A stretch of 64,000 nucleotides of DNA from UBA2421 sp002343075. GTDB lineage: Bacteria; Planctomycetota; Phycisphaerae; Tepidisphaerales; Tepidisphaeraceae. The translations under genes and the position numbers were made by a program. The notes under the pieces were generated by a model that ran no database searches, was not told the DNA's origin, and saw only the letters and a list, made by a program, of their open reading frames with translations. The stretch covers positions 124,001 to 188,000 of the forward strand of contig CALJLN010000017.1 of the NCBI GenBank assembly GCA_937982565.1, written 5' to 3'. Below, in pieces: positions 52,918-61,595 of the stretch. Position 1 is the first letter of the stretch; each line of letters opens with the position of its first letter.

Positions 52918-53970
52918 TCAGTGCGCGGTTCGCCTCTTAATAATCTCCATCGCAATCACAGCCACCGCCGTCAGTGCGACCAGCAACGTAGACACGACCA
53001 TGACCAGCGGGTTGGGAAACTTCACCGTGCTGTAGACGCGAATCGGGAAAGTCTCGGCGCGGGCGCTATATGTGAAAAATGTCACGACAAAGTCATCCAG
53101 CGAAAGCGTAAACGCCATCAACGCCCCGCTGACGATGGCCGGAAACAGAAATGGCACAATGACTTTTCGGAACGCCACCAGCGGCGTCGCGCCGAGATCC
53201 TGTGCCGCCTCTTCCAGCGAAGGATCAAGCCCCGAGAGCCGCGCCTGTACGGTGATCATCACATAGGGAAAGCAAAATGTAATGTGAGCGACGATCACGG
53301 TCAGGTAGCCGGTGCCCCAGTTGATCGTAGAAAACAAGATGAGCAGGCTGATGCCCATGATGATCTCGGGCACGATCATCGGCACAGCGACCATCGTGTT
53401 AAGCAGGCGCGACAGCGGGTAGTTAAATCGAAACAGCATCCATGCAGCGACCGTACCAATGATCGTTGCAAACACCGTCGCGATACAGGCGATCAGAAGC
53501 GAGTTAAACATCGCGCCAATGATCGGCCCCACGCTGTCGCGGACGCGCGCGTCGAGCGGTCGAATGCGTTCCGCGGCAACCGCGGCGCCCATGGCGTCGA
53601 GTATCTTGCGCGGCCCACGCTGATACCACGATTCACCCTCGCCAAGGCTCAGTTTTAGCTCGCGCACGCTCCCGTACCAGAAAAGTTGATACCACTTAAA
53701 CGTCGCCCCGCTCCACTCGTTATTAAACCATTGCCGCCGCTGGATCGTATCGTCGAGCGTCGTGATCATTGGCGCCGCCGCCAGTGCCTCGGCATCGCGT
53801 TGTTCGTTGCGGGGAGGGGCATCGTTAAAGCTGGCAACTGCGAGGAGGATGATCGGGATATAAAGAAAAACCAGGACCAGTGCCGTCCACCCGCCGAGCA
53901 GAAGATTGACCAGCTTCATACCCGATGGCAGGCGCGGTCGTCGAGCGGCGTTCGGCGGCGAGTGCGACAC
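52918..53970 (-). CDS. potC: polyamine ABC transporter permease PotC with enlarged periplasmic loop
   Basis: A 350-residue permease. TM1 (LLLGGWTALVLVFLYIPIILLAVASFND) is followed by roughly 110 hydrophilic residues before TM2, whereas E. coli PotC has a short loop. FKWYQLFWYGSV inside that loop is the part shared with PotC. Later motifs are MVAVPMIVPEIIMGISLLILF and the coupling loop EEAAQDLGATPLVAFRKVIVPFLFP, then FTLSLDDFVVTFFT. Normal function as the second pore subunit is likely. It lies 57 bases downstream of the astD-like gene. Confidence 0.94.
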   Translation of the reverse strand: MSHSPPNAARRPRLPSGMKLVNLLLGGWTALVLVFLYIPIILLAVASFNDAPPRNEQRDAEALAAAPMITTLDDTIQRRQWFNNEWSGATFKWYQLFWYGSVRELKLSLGEGESWYQRGPRKILDAMGAAVAAERIRPLDARVRDSVGPIIGAMFNSLLIACIATVFATIIGTVAAWMLFRFNYPLSRLLNTMVAVPMIVPEIIMGISLLILFSTINWGTGYLTVIVAHITFCFPYVMITVQARLSGLDPSLEEAAQDLGATPLVAFRKVIVPFLFPAIVSGALMAFTLSLDDFVVTFFTYSARAETFPIRVYSTVKFPNPLVMVVSTLLVALTAVAVIAMEIIKRRTAH

Positions 53971-54027
53971 ACGCGTAATCTATCGCAAAGCCAAGCCGAC
54001 AGGCAATTTCGGCCCGCGCGAGCGCGA

Positions 54028-55431
54028 TCATGCCCCGGTGAATCCCTCCGCCGACCACTGAATTGCCTGTTCCTCGGTGGCAAATCGGATGAACCCGCGC
54101 CCTCCGGGGCGACCATTCCCGCTGTCTTTCCAGCCGCCAAATGGTAACTGCGATGGCGAAAACGTCGTGGGCAGGTTTGCGTACACATTCCCCGCATCGA
54201 GCCGACTGCAAAACCGATCAAACCTCGCCCTGTTGCGCGTGAATACCGCCGCGGTGAGGCCGAAGGGTGTGCCGTTGTGTAGCCCGAATAGTTCCTGCTC
54301 AGAATCGACCGCGATCACCGCCACGATCGGCGCAAACAGCTCATCGCAAGCGAGCGCTGCCCCCGATGCCTTCGCCGCTGAATCAAACAATACCACCGCA
54401 GGCTCGACATAATAGCCCACCTTGCCATCCACACTCGCGGGCGCATGTCCCCGCTTGAGCCAGTGCCCCTCATTCAAATCGATCAGCCGTCGATATCGTT
54501 CATACGCCGCGTCACTCACAAGCGGGCCAAGCCTGGTCGTTTCCCACAGCGGATCGCCCGGTGTGAACTGGTGAATCGCAGGAAGCAATTTATCGATGAA
54601 CGGAGACAATACTGCCCGCTCGACGATGATCCGGCTTGTCGCATTACATCGCTGCCCCGCGGTGAGGCAGGCGGCTTCGGCGCACATGTCGGCGGCGCGT
54701 TGCAAGTCGGCATCATCGCAGACGATCGCGGCACATTTGCCACCCAGTTCGAGCGCAACATCCTTTGATAAATCGTCCGCGGTCGCTTTCGCAATCGCCC
54801 GCCCTGCTGCAACGCTGCCAGTAAAGCCGACGGCGCGGATGCGCCGGTCGCTGCATAACTGCGCCCCTTCGGCGGCCGCACCCTGCACCAACCCAAAGAC
54901 GCCCTCCGGCAGCGCCGCGGACATCAGCTCGGCATATCGCGCGCACACATTTGCCGCAGCGGGGGCCGGCTTGAAAATGACAGAGTTACCCGCTGCAAGA
55001 TACGCCAATATCTGGCCATGCGCCAGGTGCACTGGAAAGTTGAACGGCCCAATGACCGCCGCCGCCCCGCGGGCGCGCCTTCGGACGACTGCCGGATGCG
55101 GCGCGCCGGGGGGACACTCATCCGGCAGATATCGCGCCGCATCCGAGAAAGTCAGCTCAAACTTTGCAATCACGGCGCCGAGTTCGCCCGCGCACTCTCG
55201 AACGCACTTACCGGTTTCCCGGGCGATGCCGCGCGCCAATTCATCGCGCGCGACTTCAATCTTCATCTGTGCCGCACGCAGCGATTCAATCCGATCGCTC
55301 AAGGGCGTTGCGCTCCACGCTTCAAACGCCGCCGCCGCTGCAGCGATCGCCGGCTCGACTTCGGTGGGTCGAACTTCCGGAAACTCAAATGACAGGTCGC
55401 CGGGGCTCTGGTTTCTCCATGATGGTGTCAT
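54028..55431 (-). CDS. astD: AstD-like succinylglutamate-semialdehyde dehydrogenase
   Basis: A 467-residue NAD-dependent aldehyde dehydrogenase. Motifs are AAVIGPFNFPVHLAHGQIL, FKPAPAAANV, FTGSVAAGRAIAKA (cofactor loop), ALELGGKCAAIV with catalytic Glu, and TAGQRCNATSR with the nucleophilic Cys. GPFNFP...HG...AGN is closest to AstD, which oxidises N-succinylglutamate semialdehyde in arginine succinyltransferase catabolism. Position directly before the polyamine transporter suggests that polyamine- or arginine-derived semialdehydes are the real substrates here. The ATG overlaps the end of the hemD fusion by four bases. Confidence 0.85.
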   Translation of the reverse strand: MTPSWRNQSPGDLSFEFPEVRPTEVEPAIAAAAAAFEAWSATPLSDRIESLRAAQMKIEVARDELARGIARETGKCVRECAGELGAVIAKFELTFSDAARYLPDECPPGAPHPAVVRRRARGAAAVIGPFNFPVHLAHGQILAYLAAGNSVIFKPAPAAANVCARYAELMSAALPEGVFGLVQGAAAEGAQLCSDRRIRAVGFTGSVAAGRAIAKATADDLSKDVALELGGKCAAIVCDDADLQRAADMCAEAACLTAGQRCNATSRIIVERAVLSPFIDKLLPAIHQFTPGDPLWETTRLGPLVSDAAYERYRRLIDLNEGHWLKRGHAPASVDGKVGYYVEPAVVLFDSAAKASGAALACDELFAPIVAVIAVDSEQELFGLHNGTPFGLTAAVFTRNRARFDRFCSRLDAGNVYANLPTTFSPSQLPFGGWKDSGNGRPGGRGFIRFATEEQAIQWSAEGFTGA

Positions 55432-57026
55432 AACGTCTCCGGGATAGCTTTCTCAGATTGGCACTCGCAGGCCTCGATCGCTGTAACAAGCCCGTCAAGA
55501 TCATGCGGCGATGCTTCGACTCTTGGTTCAAAGCCAAGGGCACGAATTGCCGTCGAAGTGACCGGGCCGATGCTCGCCAGTTTTGTCGTTCCAAGCAACG
55601 CAATGGCGTCAGGGCCGAGCAGCGCCGCGAGATTGTTGGCTGTGCTGCTGCTGGTGAACGTGATCCAGTCGACCTCGCGGCTTCGCAACGCGCTCCATAC
55701 CTCGTCGGGCAAAGCTGCAGTCTTGCGGGTCATGTATACGGCCACATCACGAACATCGCTCGCGCCGCCGCTGCGCAACCGTTCGAGCAGCACGGGGCGG
55801 GCGATGTCGGCGCGAAGCAGCAGAAACTTCCTACCAGCCACCGCATCGGCGGCGTGTAGTGCATCTGCAAGCGCTTCGAGAAAAAACTGTTCCGGGCATA
55901 GATCCGCCCGGCAACAAAGTTGCTTTTCAACCGCAGCACGAGTGGACTCACCTACCACAGCGATCTTCGCACCCGCAAAGATGCGCGCATCCAGACCCAG
56001 GCGCCATAGTCGATCGCGCACCGCCGAGGCGGCATTGGGGCTTGTGAAGATGATCCAATCAGCAACCGCCGGTGCGCGTTTCGAGATGCCGCGCGCCAAT
56101 TCGCCCAAGATGCCGTCAACCTCACTCCAATCTGTCAGCGGTGCAATTTCTATCGTCGGCGCTTCCAGTACCCGCGCCCCGAGCGCTTCGAGTCGGGCGG
56201 AAAGCACACTCGCCTGCACGCGCGTGCGAGTCACCATAATCGTCTTTCCGGAAAGCGGGCGATTGTCGAACCATCGAAGCTGCTCGCGTAGAGCAACCAC
56301 GCTGCCGACGAGTGTCAGGGCGGGTGTTGCAATGCGCGACTCAAGCACTGCGTCGGCAAGCGTGGCGATGGTGGCCGTCACGGTCTTTTGTTCCGGCAAT
56401 GTCGCCCACTGAATGCACGCCGCGGGGGTGTCCGGGGGCAGTCCGTGCTCGATCAGTTTCAGTGCAATCATCGAAAGCGACTTCACGCCCATGTAGAACG
56501 CCACGCAGGGCAGCTTGGCGATCGCCGCCCAATCGTTGTCGGCGGCAAAGTCGCGGCCTTCAGTCGAGTGTCCGGCGATGAAAGTGACGCTGGAATTGTG
56601 GTTGCGGTGCGTGAGTGGAATGCCGGCATACGCCCCCGCCGCCGTTGCCGCGGTGACTCCGGGGACGATCTCGAAGGCAACCTTTGCTTCGGCGAGGGCC
56701 AGGGCCTCCTCGCCGCCGCGCCCGAAGATGCACGGATCGCCCCCTTTGAGCCGAACGACGCGCTTCCCCGCGGCGGCGTGTCGAATGAGCATGGCGTTGA
56801 TCTGGTCCTGCGACATTGACGGTTCCCCGGCACGTTTGCCGACATTGACCCACTGCGCTTTTTGCGCGTAGACGCGCAGCTTTTGACTAATCAAGCTGTC
56901 AAACAGGACCACATCGGCAAGTTCCAGTAATTCGCGCCCGCGGAGGGTTAACAGGCCCGGGTTGCCGGGGCCTGCGCCGACCAGCGCAGCGTGTCCCCGA
57001 TATTTTACTAAACGATTCTGGTGCAC
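55428..57026 (-). CDS. fused uroporphyrinogen-III C-methyltransferase / uroporphyrinogen-III synthase
   Basis: A 532-residue bifunctional protein with a GTG start. Residues 10-245 are a CobA/SUMT methyltransferase: VGAGPGNPGLLTLRG, VRLKGGDPCIFGRGGEEAL, and VPGVTAATAAGAYAGIPLTHR. Residues 262-520 are a HemD domain (MVTRTRVQASVLSARLEALGARVLEAPTIEI and WITFTSSSTANNLAALLG). HemD closes hydroxymethylbilane to uroporphyrinogen III, and SUMT methylates it towards precorrin-2 for siroheme or cobalamin. Such fusions occur widely, mainly in Gram-positive and anaerobic bacteria. Here the gene unexpectedly heads an operon with astD and pot genes. Confidence 0.95.
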   Translation of the reverse strand: MHQNRLVKYRGHAALVGAGPGNPGLLTLRGRELLELADVVLFDSLISQKLRVYAQKAQWVNVGKRAGEPSMSQDQINAMLIRHAAAGKRVVRLKGGDPCIFGRGGEEALALAEAKVAFEIVPGVTAATAAGAYAGIPLTHRNHNSSVTFIAGHSTEGRDFAADNDWAAIAKLPCVAFYMGVKSLSMIALKLIEHGLPPDTPAACIQWATLPEQKTVTATIATLADAVLESRIATPALTLVGSVVALREQLRWFDNRPLSGKTIMVTRTRVQASVLSARLEALGARVLEAPTIEIAPLTDWSEVDGILGELARGISKRAPAVADWIIFTSPNAASAVRDRLWRLGLDARIFAGAKIAVVGESTRAAVEKQLCCRADLCPEQFFLEALADALHAADAVAGRKFLLLRADIARPVLLERLRSGGASDVRDVAVYMTRKTAALPDEVWSALRSREVDWITFTSSSTANNLAALLGPDAIALLGTTKLASIGPVTSTAIRALGFEPRVEASPHDLDGLVTAIEACECQSEKAIPETL

Positions 57027-57125
57027 TGGATAATCTTTTCCATTTGGAATGCCGATGAAATCAACAAGGCGGTATCCGCTCGCCAGCGGGCGCCTCTGGG
57101 AATCTTACACATCGGAGTGTCGCAT

Positions 57126-57473
57126 ATGGTTGCGCTTCTGAAAATGCCTCGGATGAAAGTCGAACCGTCGAACCTGGAACGACGGATCTTTCCGCGCAAG
57201 GAAGTGAACAACTGGATCGAAGGCCGCCGGCTCGATCATAGCCTGAGCGCGATCCGCGATCGCCGGGTGAGCCTGGCGATGCGCGATGTCTCGCTCGGCG
57301 GGCTTAGTGCTATCAGCTCCGCCCCGTTGGACGAGGGGGAACGCATCAGCGTCTCATTCCCCCCTGCTGGCACAAATCACGGCTGGGATGCCTACGGCCG
57401 AGTACTCCGCTGCGAGGCCAGCGCCATGGGCTATCGCGTTGCCGTTGAGTTTGACCCTTTGCCCGCAGCGTAA
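57126..57473 (+). CDS. PilZ-domain protein
   Basis: 115 residues from the ATG of MVALLKMPRM. The PilZ signature is ERRIFPRKEV (R-x-x-x-R type) followed about 25 residues later by DVSLGGL (D/N-x-S-x-x-G). These residues bind cyclic di-GMP, so the protein probably responds to this second messenger. It has no other domain. It is divergent from the hemD fusion gene, with about 100 bases between starts. The partner process is unknown; motility or surface polysaccharide are typical for the family. Confidence 0.85.
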   Translation: MVALLKMPRMKVEPSNLERRIFPRKEVNNWIEGRRLDHSLSAIRDRRVSLAMRDVSLGGLSAISSAPLDEGERISVSFPPAGTNHGWDAYGRVLRCEASAMGYRVAVEFDPLPAA

Positions 57474-57626
57474 TCGACCCCAAATCCAGGTCATAGCCCA
57501 AGGCTGAGCGGGTGTTTCCCGTTCAGCTTCTTTCATATACACAGCGGGTGCTTGCTGCGCCATCGCCCTCGGCGCTGCCTACGTCAATCCTTCCGCCTGC
57601 TCCGGTTCCCCGTACAATCCCGGTCG

Positions 57627-58619
57627 ATGTCTGATGAGCCTTCCCGATCCAACCCGCTGCGCACTGATTTCAATCCCGATGATTTTCGGATGACGATCGG
57701 CGATCACCTCGAAGAACTGCGCTCGCGGCTGATTAAGGCGCTCGCTGGCCTGGCCGTTGCACTGGTCGGGTGCTGCATCTTTGGCAACCAGGTTCTGCTC
57801 GCGTTCTGCAGGCCGCTTTACAACGTGCTCGAATCTAAGGGGCTGAACACGCAACTGCGGTACGACACCATCGGTGAACCACTGACGACCTGGCTCGCCG
57901 TCAATCTCATCACCGCGGCCGCTATTGCCAGCCCGTGGATCTTGTATCAATTCTGGCAGTTCGTCGCGGCGGGGCTTTACCCCGCGGAGCGAAAGTACAT
58001 CACCCGCTATCTGCCCATGAGCATTTCGCTCCTGCTCATCGGCATGGTGTTTGTCTATTTCATTGTCCTGCCATGGTCGATGAGCTTTGTCATCGACTTC
58101 GCGAGCGCGGTGCCCGTGCCCGGCGAGCGGTTTACCACCACCCAACCACATGACGCAGTGATTCTGCCTGCCCTTACCGGCGACCCTGCTTCTCCGCGCG
58201 AAAATGAAATGTGGATCGATGAATCGACCAGCAAAATCAAGATCTTTCACAAGGGGCAGATTCGCTCCCTCCGCTTCGGCACCGAAAATCTGCTCGCCCC
58301 CGATTTTAAACTATCGCAGTACATCAGCCTGGTGGTGGGGATGCTTTTCGCATTTGCCCTCAGCTTTCAACTGCCGTTGCTGGTGATGGCACTCGTGCGG
58401 ATTGGGATTTTTGATGTTGAACAGCTAAAAGCGGCGAGAAAGTACGTCTACTTCGCGCTGGCCATTGCGGCGGCAGCGATTACGCCGGGCGACGTGGTGA
58501 CAGCGACCATCGCGCTTATGATCCCACTCGGACTCTTGTACGAACTGGGCCTCTGGCTCGCGCGCGTGCCCGGCGGTGCGCGCGGATTCGATGTGGGCGA
58601 TCATCCCGAATCACGGTGA
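57627..58619 (+). CDS. tatC: TatC with a large periplasmic insertion
   Basis: 330 residues from the ATG of MSDEPSRSNPLR. The Tat translocase core is recognisable: HLEELRSRLIKAL, EPLTTWLAVNLITAAAIASPWILYQFWQFVAAGLYPAERKY, and FALSFQLPLLVMALVRIGI. The periplasmic loop before the fourth helix holds an extra ~70 residues (from SAVPVPGERFTTT to ENLLAPDFKLS). E. coli TatC is 258 residues. TatC binds twin-arginine signals and recruits TatA. No tatA or tatB is nearby. A hairpin with a T-run follows. Confidence 0.96.
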   Translation: MSDEPSRSNPLRTDFNPDDFRMTIGDHLEELRSRLIKALAGLAVALVGCCIFGNQVLLAFCRPLYNVLESKGLNTQLRYDTIGEPLTTWLAVNLITAAAIASPWILYQFWQFVAAGLYPAERKYITRYLPMSISLLLIGMVFVYFIVLPWSMSFVIDFASAVPVPGERFTTTQPHDAVILPALTGDPASPRENEMWIDESTSKIKIFHKGQIRSLRFGTENLLAPDFKLSQYISLVVGMLFAFALSFQLPLLVMALVRIGIFDVEQLKAARKYVYFALAIAAAAITPGDVVTATIALMIPLGLLYELGLWLARVPGGARGFDVGDHPESR

Positions 58620-58639
58620 CCATTGCAGCCGCAACCGCT

Positions 58640-58660
58640 GTAGCGCCGCTACTTTTATTC
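58640..58660 (+). terminator. intrinsic terminator after tatC
   Basis: GTAGC (58640-58644) pairs with GCTAC (58648-58652) around a 3-base loop, followed directly by TTTTATTCT. It lies 20 bases after the tatC stop, in the gap before the convergent deacetylase gene. The stem is short but the T-rich tail is clear. Confidence 0.5.
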
Positions 58661-58669
58661 TAAAACGAT

Positions 58670-59596
58670 TCACTCCGGCTCAAAGACGTCGTGCCAAGCC
58701 ATAAACGTGTTCACATGCACTCTCACTACACACGATGTATCGGGCGTGTAACCGCCGGCCAGCACCCACGCGATCGGAATGCTGTGCTGCCTGGCAAACG
58801 CGAAAATCATGCGGTCGCGCGCTTTCAGGTCTTCGTAATCGAGATCTAGCGGCGAATAAGGGTCTTCGCGAAACGGATCGGCCCCAGCTTGATAGAGGAT
58901 CAGGTCGGGTCGGCCACCTGTAAGCACGAAGGGCAATGCCTCCTCCATGATCCGCAACATGTCTGCTCGATCGCAACCGCTCGGTAGCGGGAAAGAAATG
59001 TGGTTTTCGCCGTCGACGTGCCTTTTCACGCTGACATCGCGAAATGGCGTGTTATTGCAGTAGTCGTTCCCGTAAACACTCACCGCAGTGACCCAGGGTC
59101 GGGTGGCCGCGAGCCTGGCGGTGCCGTTGCCGTAGTGCAAATCCATATCGAGGATGGCGACGCGACAAATCTCGCCCGCGACTCGCATGGCTTCCGCGGC
59201 GACGACAAGCCCGTTAAACGTGCAGAAACCCTCGCCGTTTGATGCGTGGCTGTGATGAAAGCCACTCACCAGCGCCGCGCTCGCACCGGTAAGAAGCGCG
59301 TCGCGTCCCGCGGCGAGGCATCCGCCCCCGGTAAGCAATACTGACGGCCAAAGCGCCGGCGACCAGGGAAACTTCTGACTCTCGGCCAGCAGACGTGGTG
59401 CGCCAGTTCGCACCGCATTTACATATTCCGGCACATGTACGCGAAGCAGATCGACTTCAGTCACCGGCGCAGGCTCGACCAGCTCAACCCAGTCAAACGC
59501 CCGCAGCGCCTCAGCCACCATGCCAAACTTGTGCATCGGCATCACATGCTGCCCGATGTCGGCGGCGAAGCCGGGATGGTAAAAGGCTTTGAGCAT
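58670..59596 (-). CDS. histone deacetylase-family zinc hydrolase
   Basis: A 308-residue enzyme with arginase-like fold. Key motifs are GFHHSHASNGEGFCTFNGL (active-site His pair and substrate loop), VAILDMDLHYGNGT (D-x-H zinc ligands), and LYQAGADPFREDP with the third Asp ligand. Bacterial members deacetylate acetyl-lysine proteins (AcuC), acetylpolyamines or other amides. It is shorter than AcuC and comparable in length to acetylpolyamine amidohydrolases. The GNAT-like gene lies 6 bases upstream on the same strand, suggesting a functional pair. Confidence 0.93.
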   Translation of the reverse strand: MLKAFYHPGFAADIGQHVMPMHKFGMVAEALRAFDWVELVEPAPVTEVDLLRVHVPEYVNAVRTGAPRLLAESQKFPWSPALWPSVLLTGGGCLAAGRDALLTGASAALVSGFHHSHASNGEGFCTFNGLVVAAEAMRVAGEICRVAILDMDLHYGNGTARLAATRPWVTAVSVYGNDYCNNTPFRDVSVKRHVDGENHISFPLPSGCDRADMLRIMEEALPFVLTGGRPDLILYQAGADPFREDPYSPLDLDYEDLKARDRMIFAFARQHSIPIAWVLAGGYTPDTSCVVRVHVNTFMAWHDVFEPE

Positions 59597-59602
59597 TCCG
59601 CT

Positions 59603-60463
59603 TTAGCTTTCGAGTGGGGGCAATAGCCGAATCGTCGCGTCGGCGGGCGGGTATCTGTCCATGGTCCGCCAAGCTGCGACCATGTCCTGCTGCCGGGAAT
59701 GAACTGCGTACATGCTATACAAAGCGTTGACCATGTGGCGCACCTCGCCACCAAGAATGTTTGATTCAGTCTCCCGGCCCACCCGCCGCACCACCAGCAT
59801 ATAGGGCAACGGCATTGGCCCGCCGGCTCTGTCTATCTCTGTTGGGGGGCGAAAATCGGGCTGGAAGTAATCAACCATGGAGGGATCAACCTTCTGAAAG
59901 TTGGCCCTTCCGTACGATGCCAGCCGCCTACGGCTCATTTCGTCGCCCGGCGAATGATGCTCCATCTCGGCCATAAGCGTGATGCTGACAGGCCCGGCGT
60001 ATCCGGCAGCCCGATGCAGCCGGCGCGCGATCGGCACCGGAAACGCCCGTAACCACGCCGCCAGCCCACCCCCGCGATGTTCTGGATCGACCAGTGCATG
60101 TGATAGATGGACATAAACATCGCCAGGAAACTGGCGATGCAGCATCGCGGTGCAATCACGCACTGCAATGGGCTGGCCGCTGCGACAGACTGCGACCATA
60201 CGATAGAGAAAACACCAGCGATCGATCGGTTCGGCAGGATTCCACTGCAGCCGACTGATAATCACCCCCCGCTGCTCCATGGCATGGTGCGAACCAAACT
60301 CGTCCCACAATTTCTGATAGGCCGGCTCAAACAAAGGATCATCGCGCCGGCTGATGAGGTGTGCCGTCAACCCCGACCAATCAAAACTAGCCGACCGGGC
60401 ATCGCCAGGAGCCAAGTCGGCGGGGTCGATCGGGAGGGTTTCCGGCAAACGTGTATCGGACAT
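59603..60463 (-). CDS. GNAT-like protein, putative N-acetyltransferase
   Basis: A 286-residue protein with no signal peptide. A segment around residues 120-145, YVHLSHALVDPEHRGGGLAAWL, resembles motif A of GNAT enzymes (strand, then R-x-x-G-x-G/A for acetyl-CoA). The match is partial (R-G-G-G-L). The flanking regions fit a mixed alpha/beta fold, but no named family is recognised. It is the first gene of a two-gene unit with the deacetylase-family enzyme. If it is an acetyltransferase, the pair would add and remove the same group. Identification is tentative. Confidence 0.6.
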   Translation of the reverse strand: MSDTRLPETLPIDPADLAPGDARSASFDWSGLTAHLISRRDDPLFEPAYQKLWDEFGSHHAMEQRGVIISRLQWNPAEPIDRWCFLYRMVAVCRSGQPIAVRDCTAMLHRQFPGDVYVHLSHALVDPEHRGGGLAAWLRAFPVPIARRLHRAAGYAGPVSITLMAEMEHHSPGDEMSRRRLASYGRANFQKVDPSMVDYFQPDFRPPTEIDRAGGPMPLPYMLVVRRVGRETESNILGGEVRHMVNALYSMYAVHSRQQDMVAAWRTMDRYPPADATIRLLPPLES

Positions 60464-60503
60464 GTGAGTTCGGGTATCTTACTAAACGGAAGGCCTGTCT
60501 GAC

Positions 60504-61487
60504 ATGAAAGCATGGTTGCTCGACAACATGACCGGCGGCGTGGGCGGGCTGCGTCTTGCCGACTTCCCAGACCCCCAGCCGACGGCCGGCGAGGCGGTGC
60601 TGTCGGTCACACTGGCCGGCCTGAACCCCGCCGACCGCTACCTGGCCGAGGGTCAATACCCCGCAAAGCCGGAGTTTCCACATATTCTGGGCCGAGACGG
60701 CATCGGTACCGTGACCGCGGTCGGGCCGGATGTAACCGGCCTGAAAATCGGCGACCGCAGGGTGATCGTGCGGAGTGAAATTGGGGTCAACCGGCGTGGC
60801 ACACTTGCCGAAAAAGTGGCCGTTCCGGTCGAGTCGCTCGTTCCCGTCCCGCCCGGATGGACCGACGCGCAGGCGGCCGGCGCGACACTGGTGTATCTCA
60901 CGGCGTGGCAGGCGATCACGCAATGGAGCGATTTGCCGGCAGAGGCGGTCGTTCTGGTCAGCGGGGCATCCGGCGGCGTGGGAGTGGCCGTCACGCACGT
61001 CGCCAGCGCGATGGGCCACACGGTCATCGGGCTTTCCCGGTCGAGGGAAAAATCGGCCGTAGTCCTCAATCAGGGTGCGACAACGTGTTTCGATCCCGCG
61101 GACGCCGATTGGCCGAGAAAGCTCAAGGCCCATCTCGGCAGCCGCAGGGTCGATCTGGTCATCGATAACGTCGGCGGCGAGCTGTTCAGCCAGATGATAG
61201 GCGTGCTCGGTGAGAACGGCCGGGTGAGCTGCGTCGGTCGCCTGGCAGGTCCGGTGCCTCAGTTCAACACCGCGACGCTGTTTTTTCGACGGCTGCAAAT
61301 CCGCGGCGTTGGGGTCTACAGTTACAAGCCGGCAGAAAGTGCCACCATCTGGCCGAGAATCACGGCGTTGCTCGAAGCGAAGCGTTATCGCCCGCTTGTG
61401 GATTCGACGTTCGACTTTGAAGAGCTTCCTGATGCGTTTGCGCGTCTCGAAGCCGGACCAATGGGCAAAGTTTTAGTGCGGGTTTGA
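60504..61487 (+). CDS. zinc-free MDR quinone oxidoreductase-like enzyme
   Basis: A 327-residue medium-chain dehydrogenase/reductase. The N-terminal GroES-like domain has GLNPADRYLAEGQYP and FPHILGRDGIGTVTAVGPDV. The Rossmann domain has VLVSGASGGVGVAVTHVAS for NADPH. The zinc-binding Cys/His set is missing, as in QOR and crotonyl-type reductases. It probably reduces quinones or enones using NADPH. It is divergent from the GNAT-like gene with 40 bases between starts. Confidence 0.92.
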   Translation: MKAWLLDNMTGGVGGLRLADFPDPQPTAGEAVLSVTLAGLNPADRYLAEGQYPAKPEFPHILGRDGIGTVTAVGPDVTGLKIGDRRVIVRSEIGVNRRGTLAEKVAVPVESLVPVPPGWTDAQAAGATLVYLTAWQAITQWSDLPAEAVVLVSGASGGVGVAVTHVASAMGHTVIGLSRSREKSAVVLNQGATTCFDPADADWPRKLKAHLGSRRVDLVIDNVGGELFSQMIGVLGENGRVSCVGRLAGPVPQFNTATLFFRRLQIRGVGVYSYKPAESATIWPRITALLEAKRYRPLVDSTFDFEELPDAFARLEAGPMGKVLVRV

Positions 61488-61496
61488 ATCAAACTC

Positions 61497-61571
61497 AGTA
61501 CACGAAAGCACGAGGTCACAGGGTGCGCACGAAAACAGTCAACTTTCCGTTGCTGCATCTCTTCGTGTACT
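61497..61571. repeat. inverted repeat upstream of pgi
   Basis: AGTACACGAA (61497-61506) is repeated in inverse orientation as TTCGTGTACT (61562-61571), 55 bases apart, ending 24 bases before the pgi start. Further ACGAA/TTCG-like runs are inside. It could form a leader hairpin or be another TTCGTG-type dispersed repeat. Confidence 0.55.
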
Positions 61572-61595
61572 CTTTTCAAGAACCCAGGAGATAGC

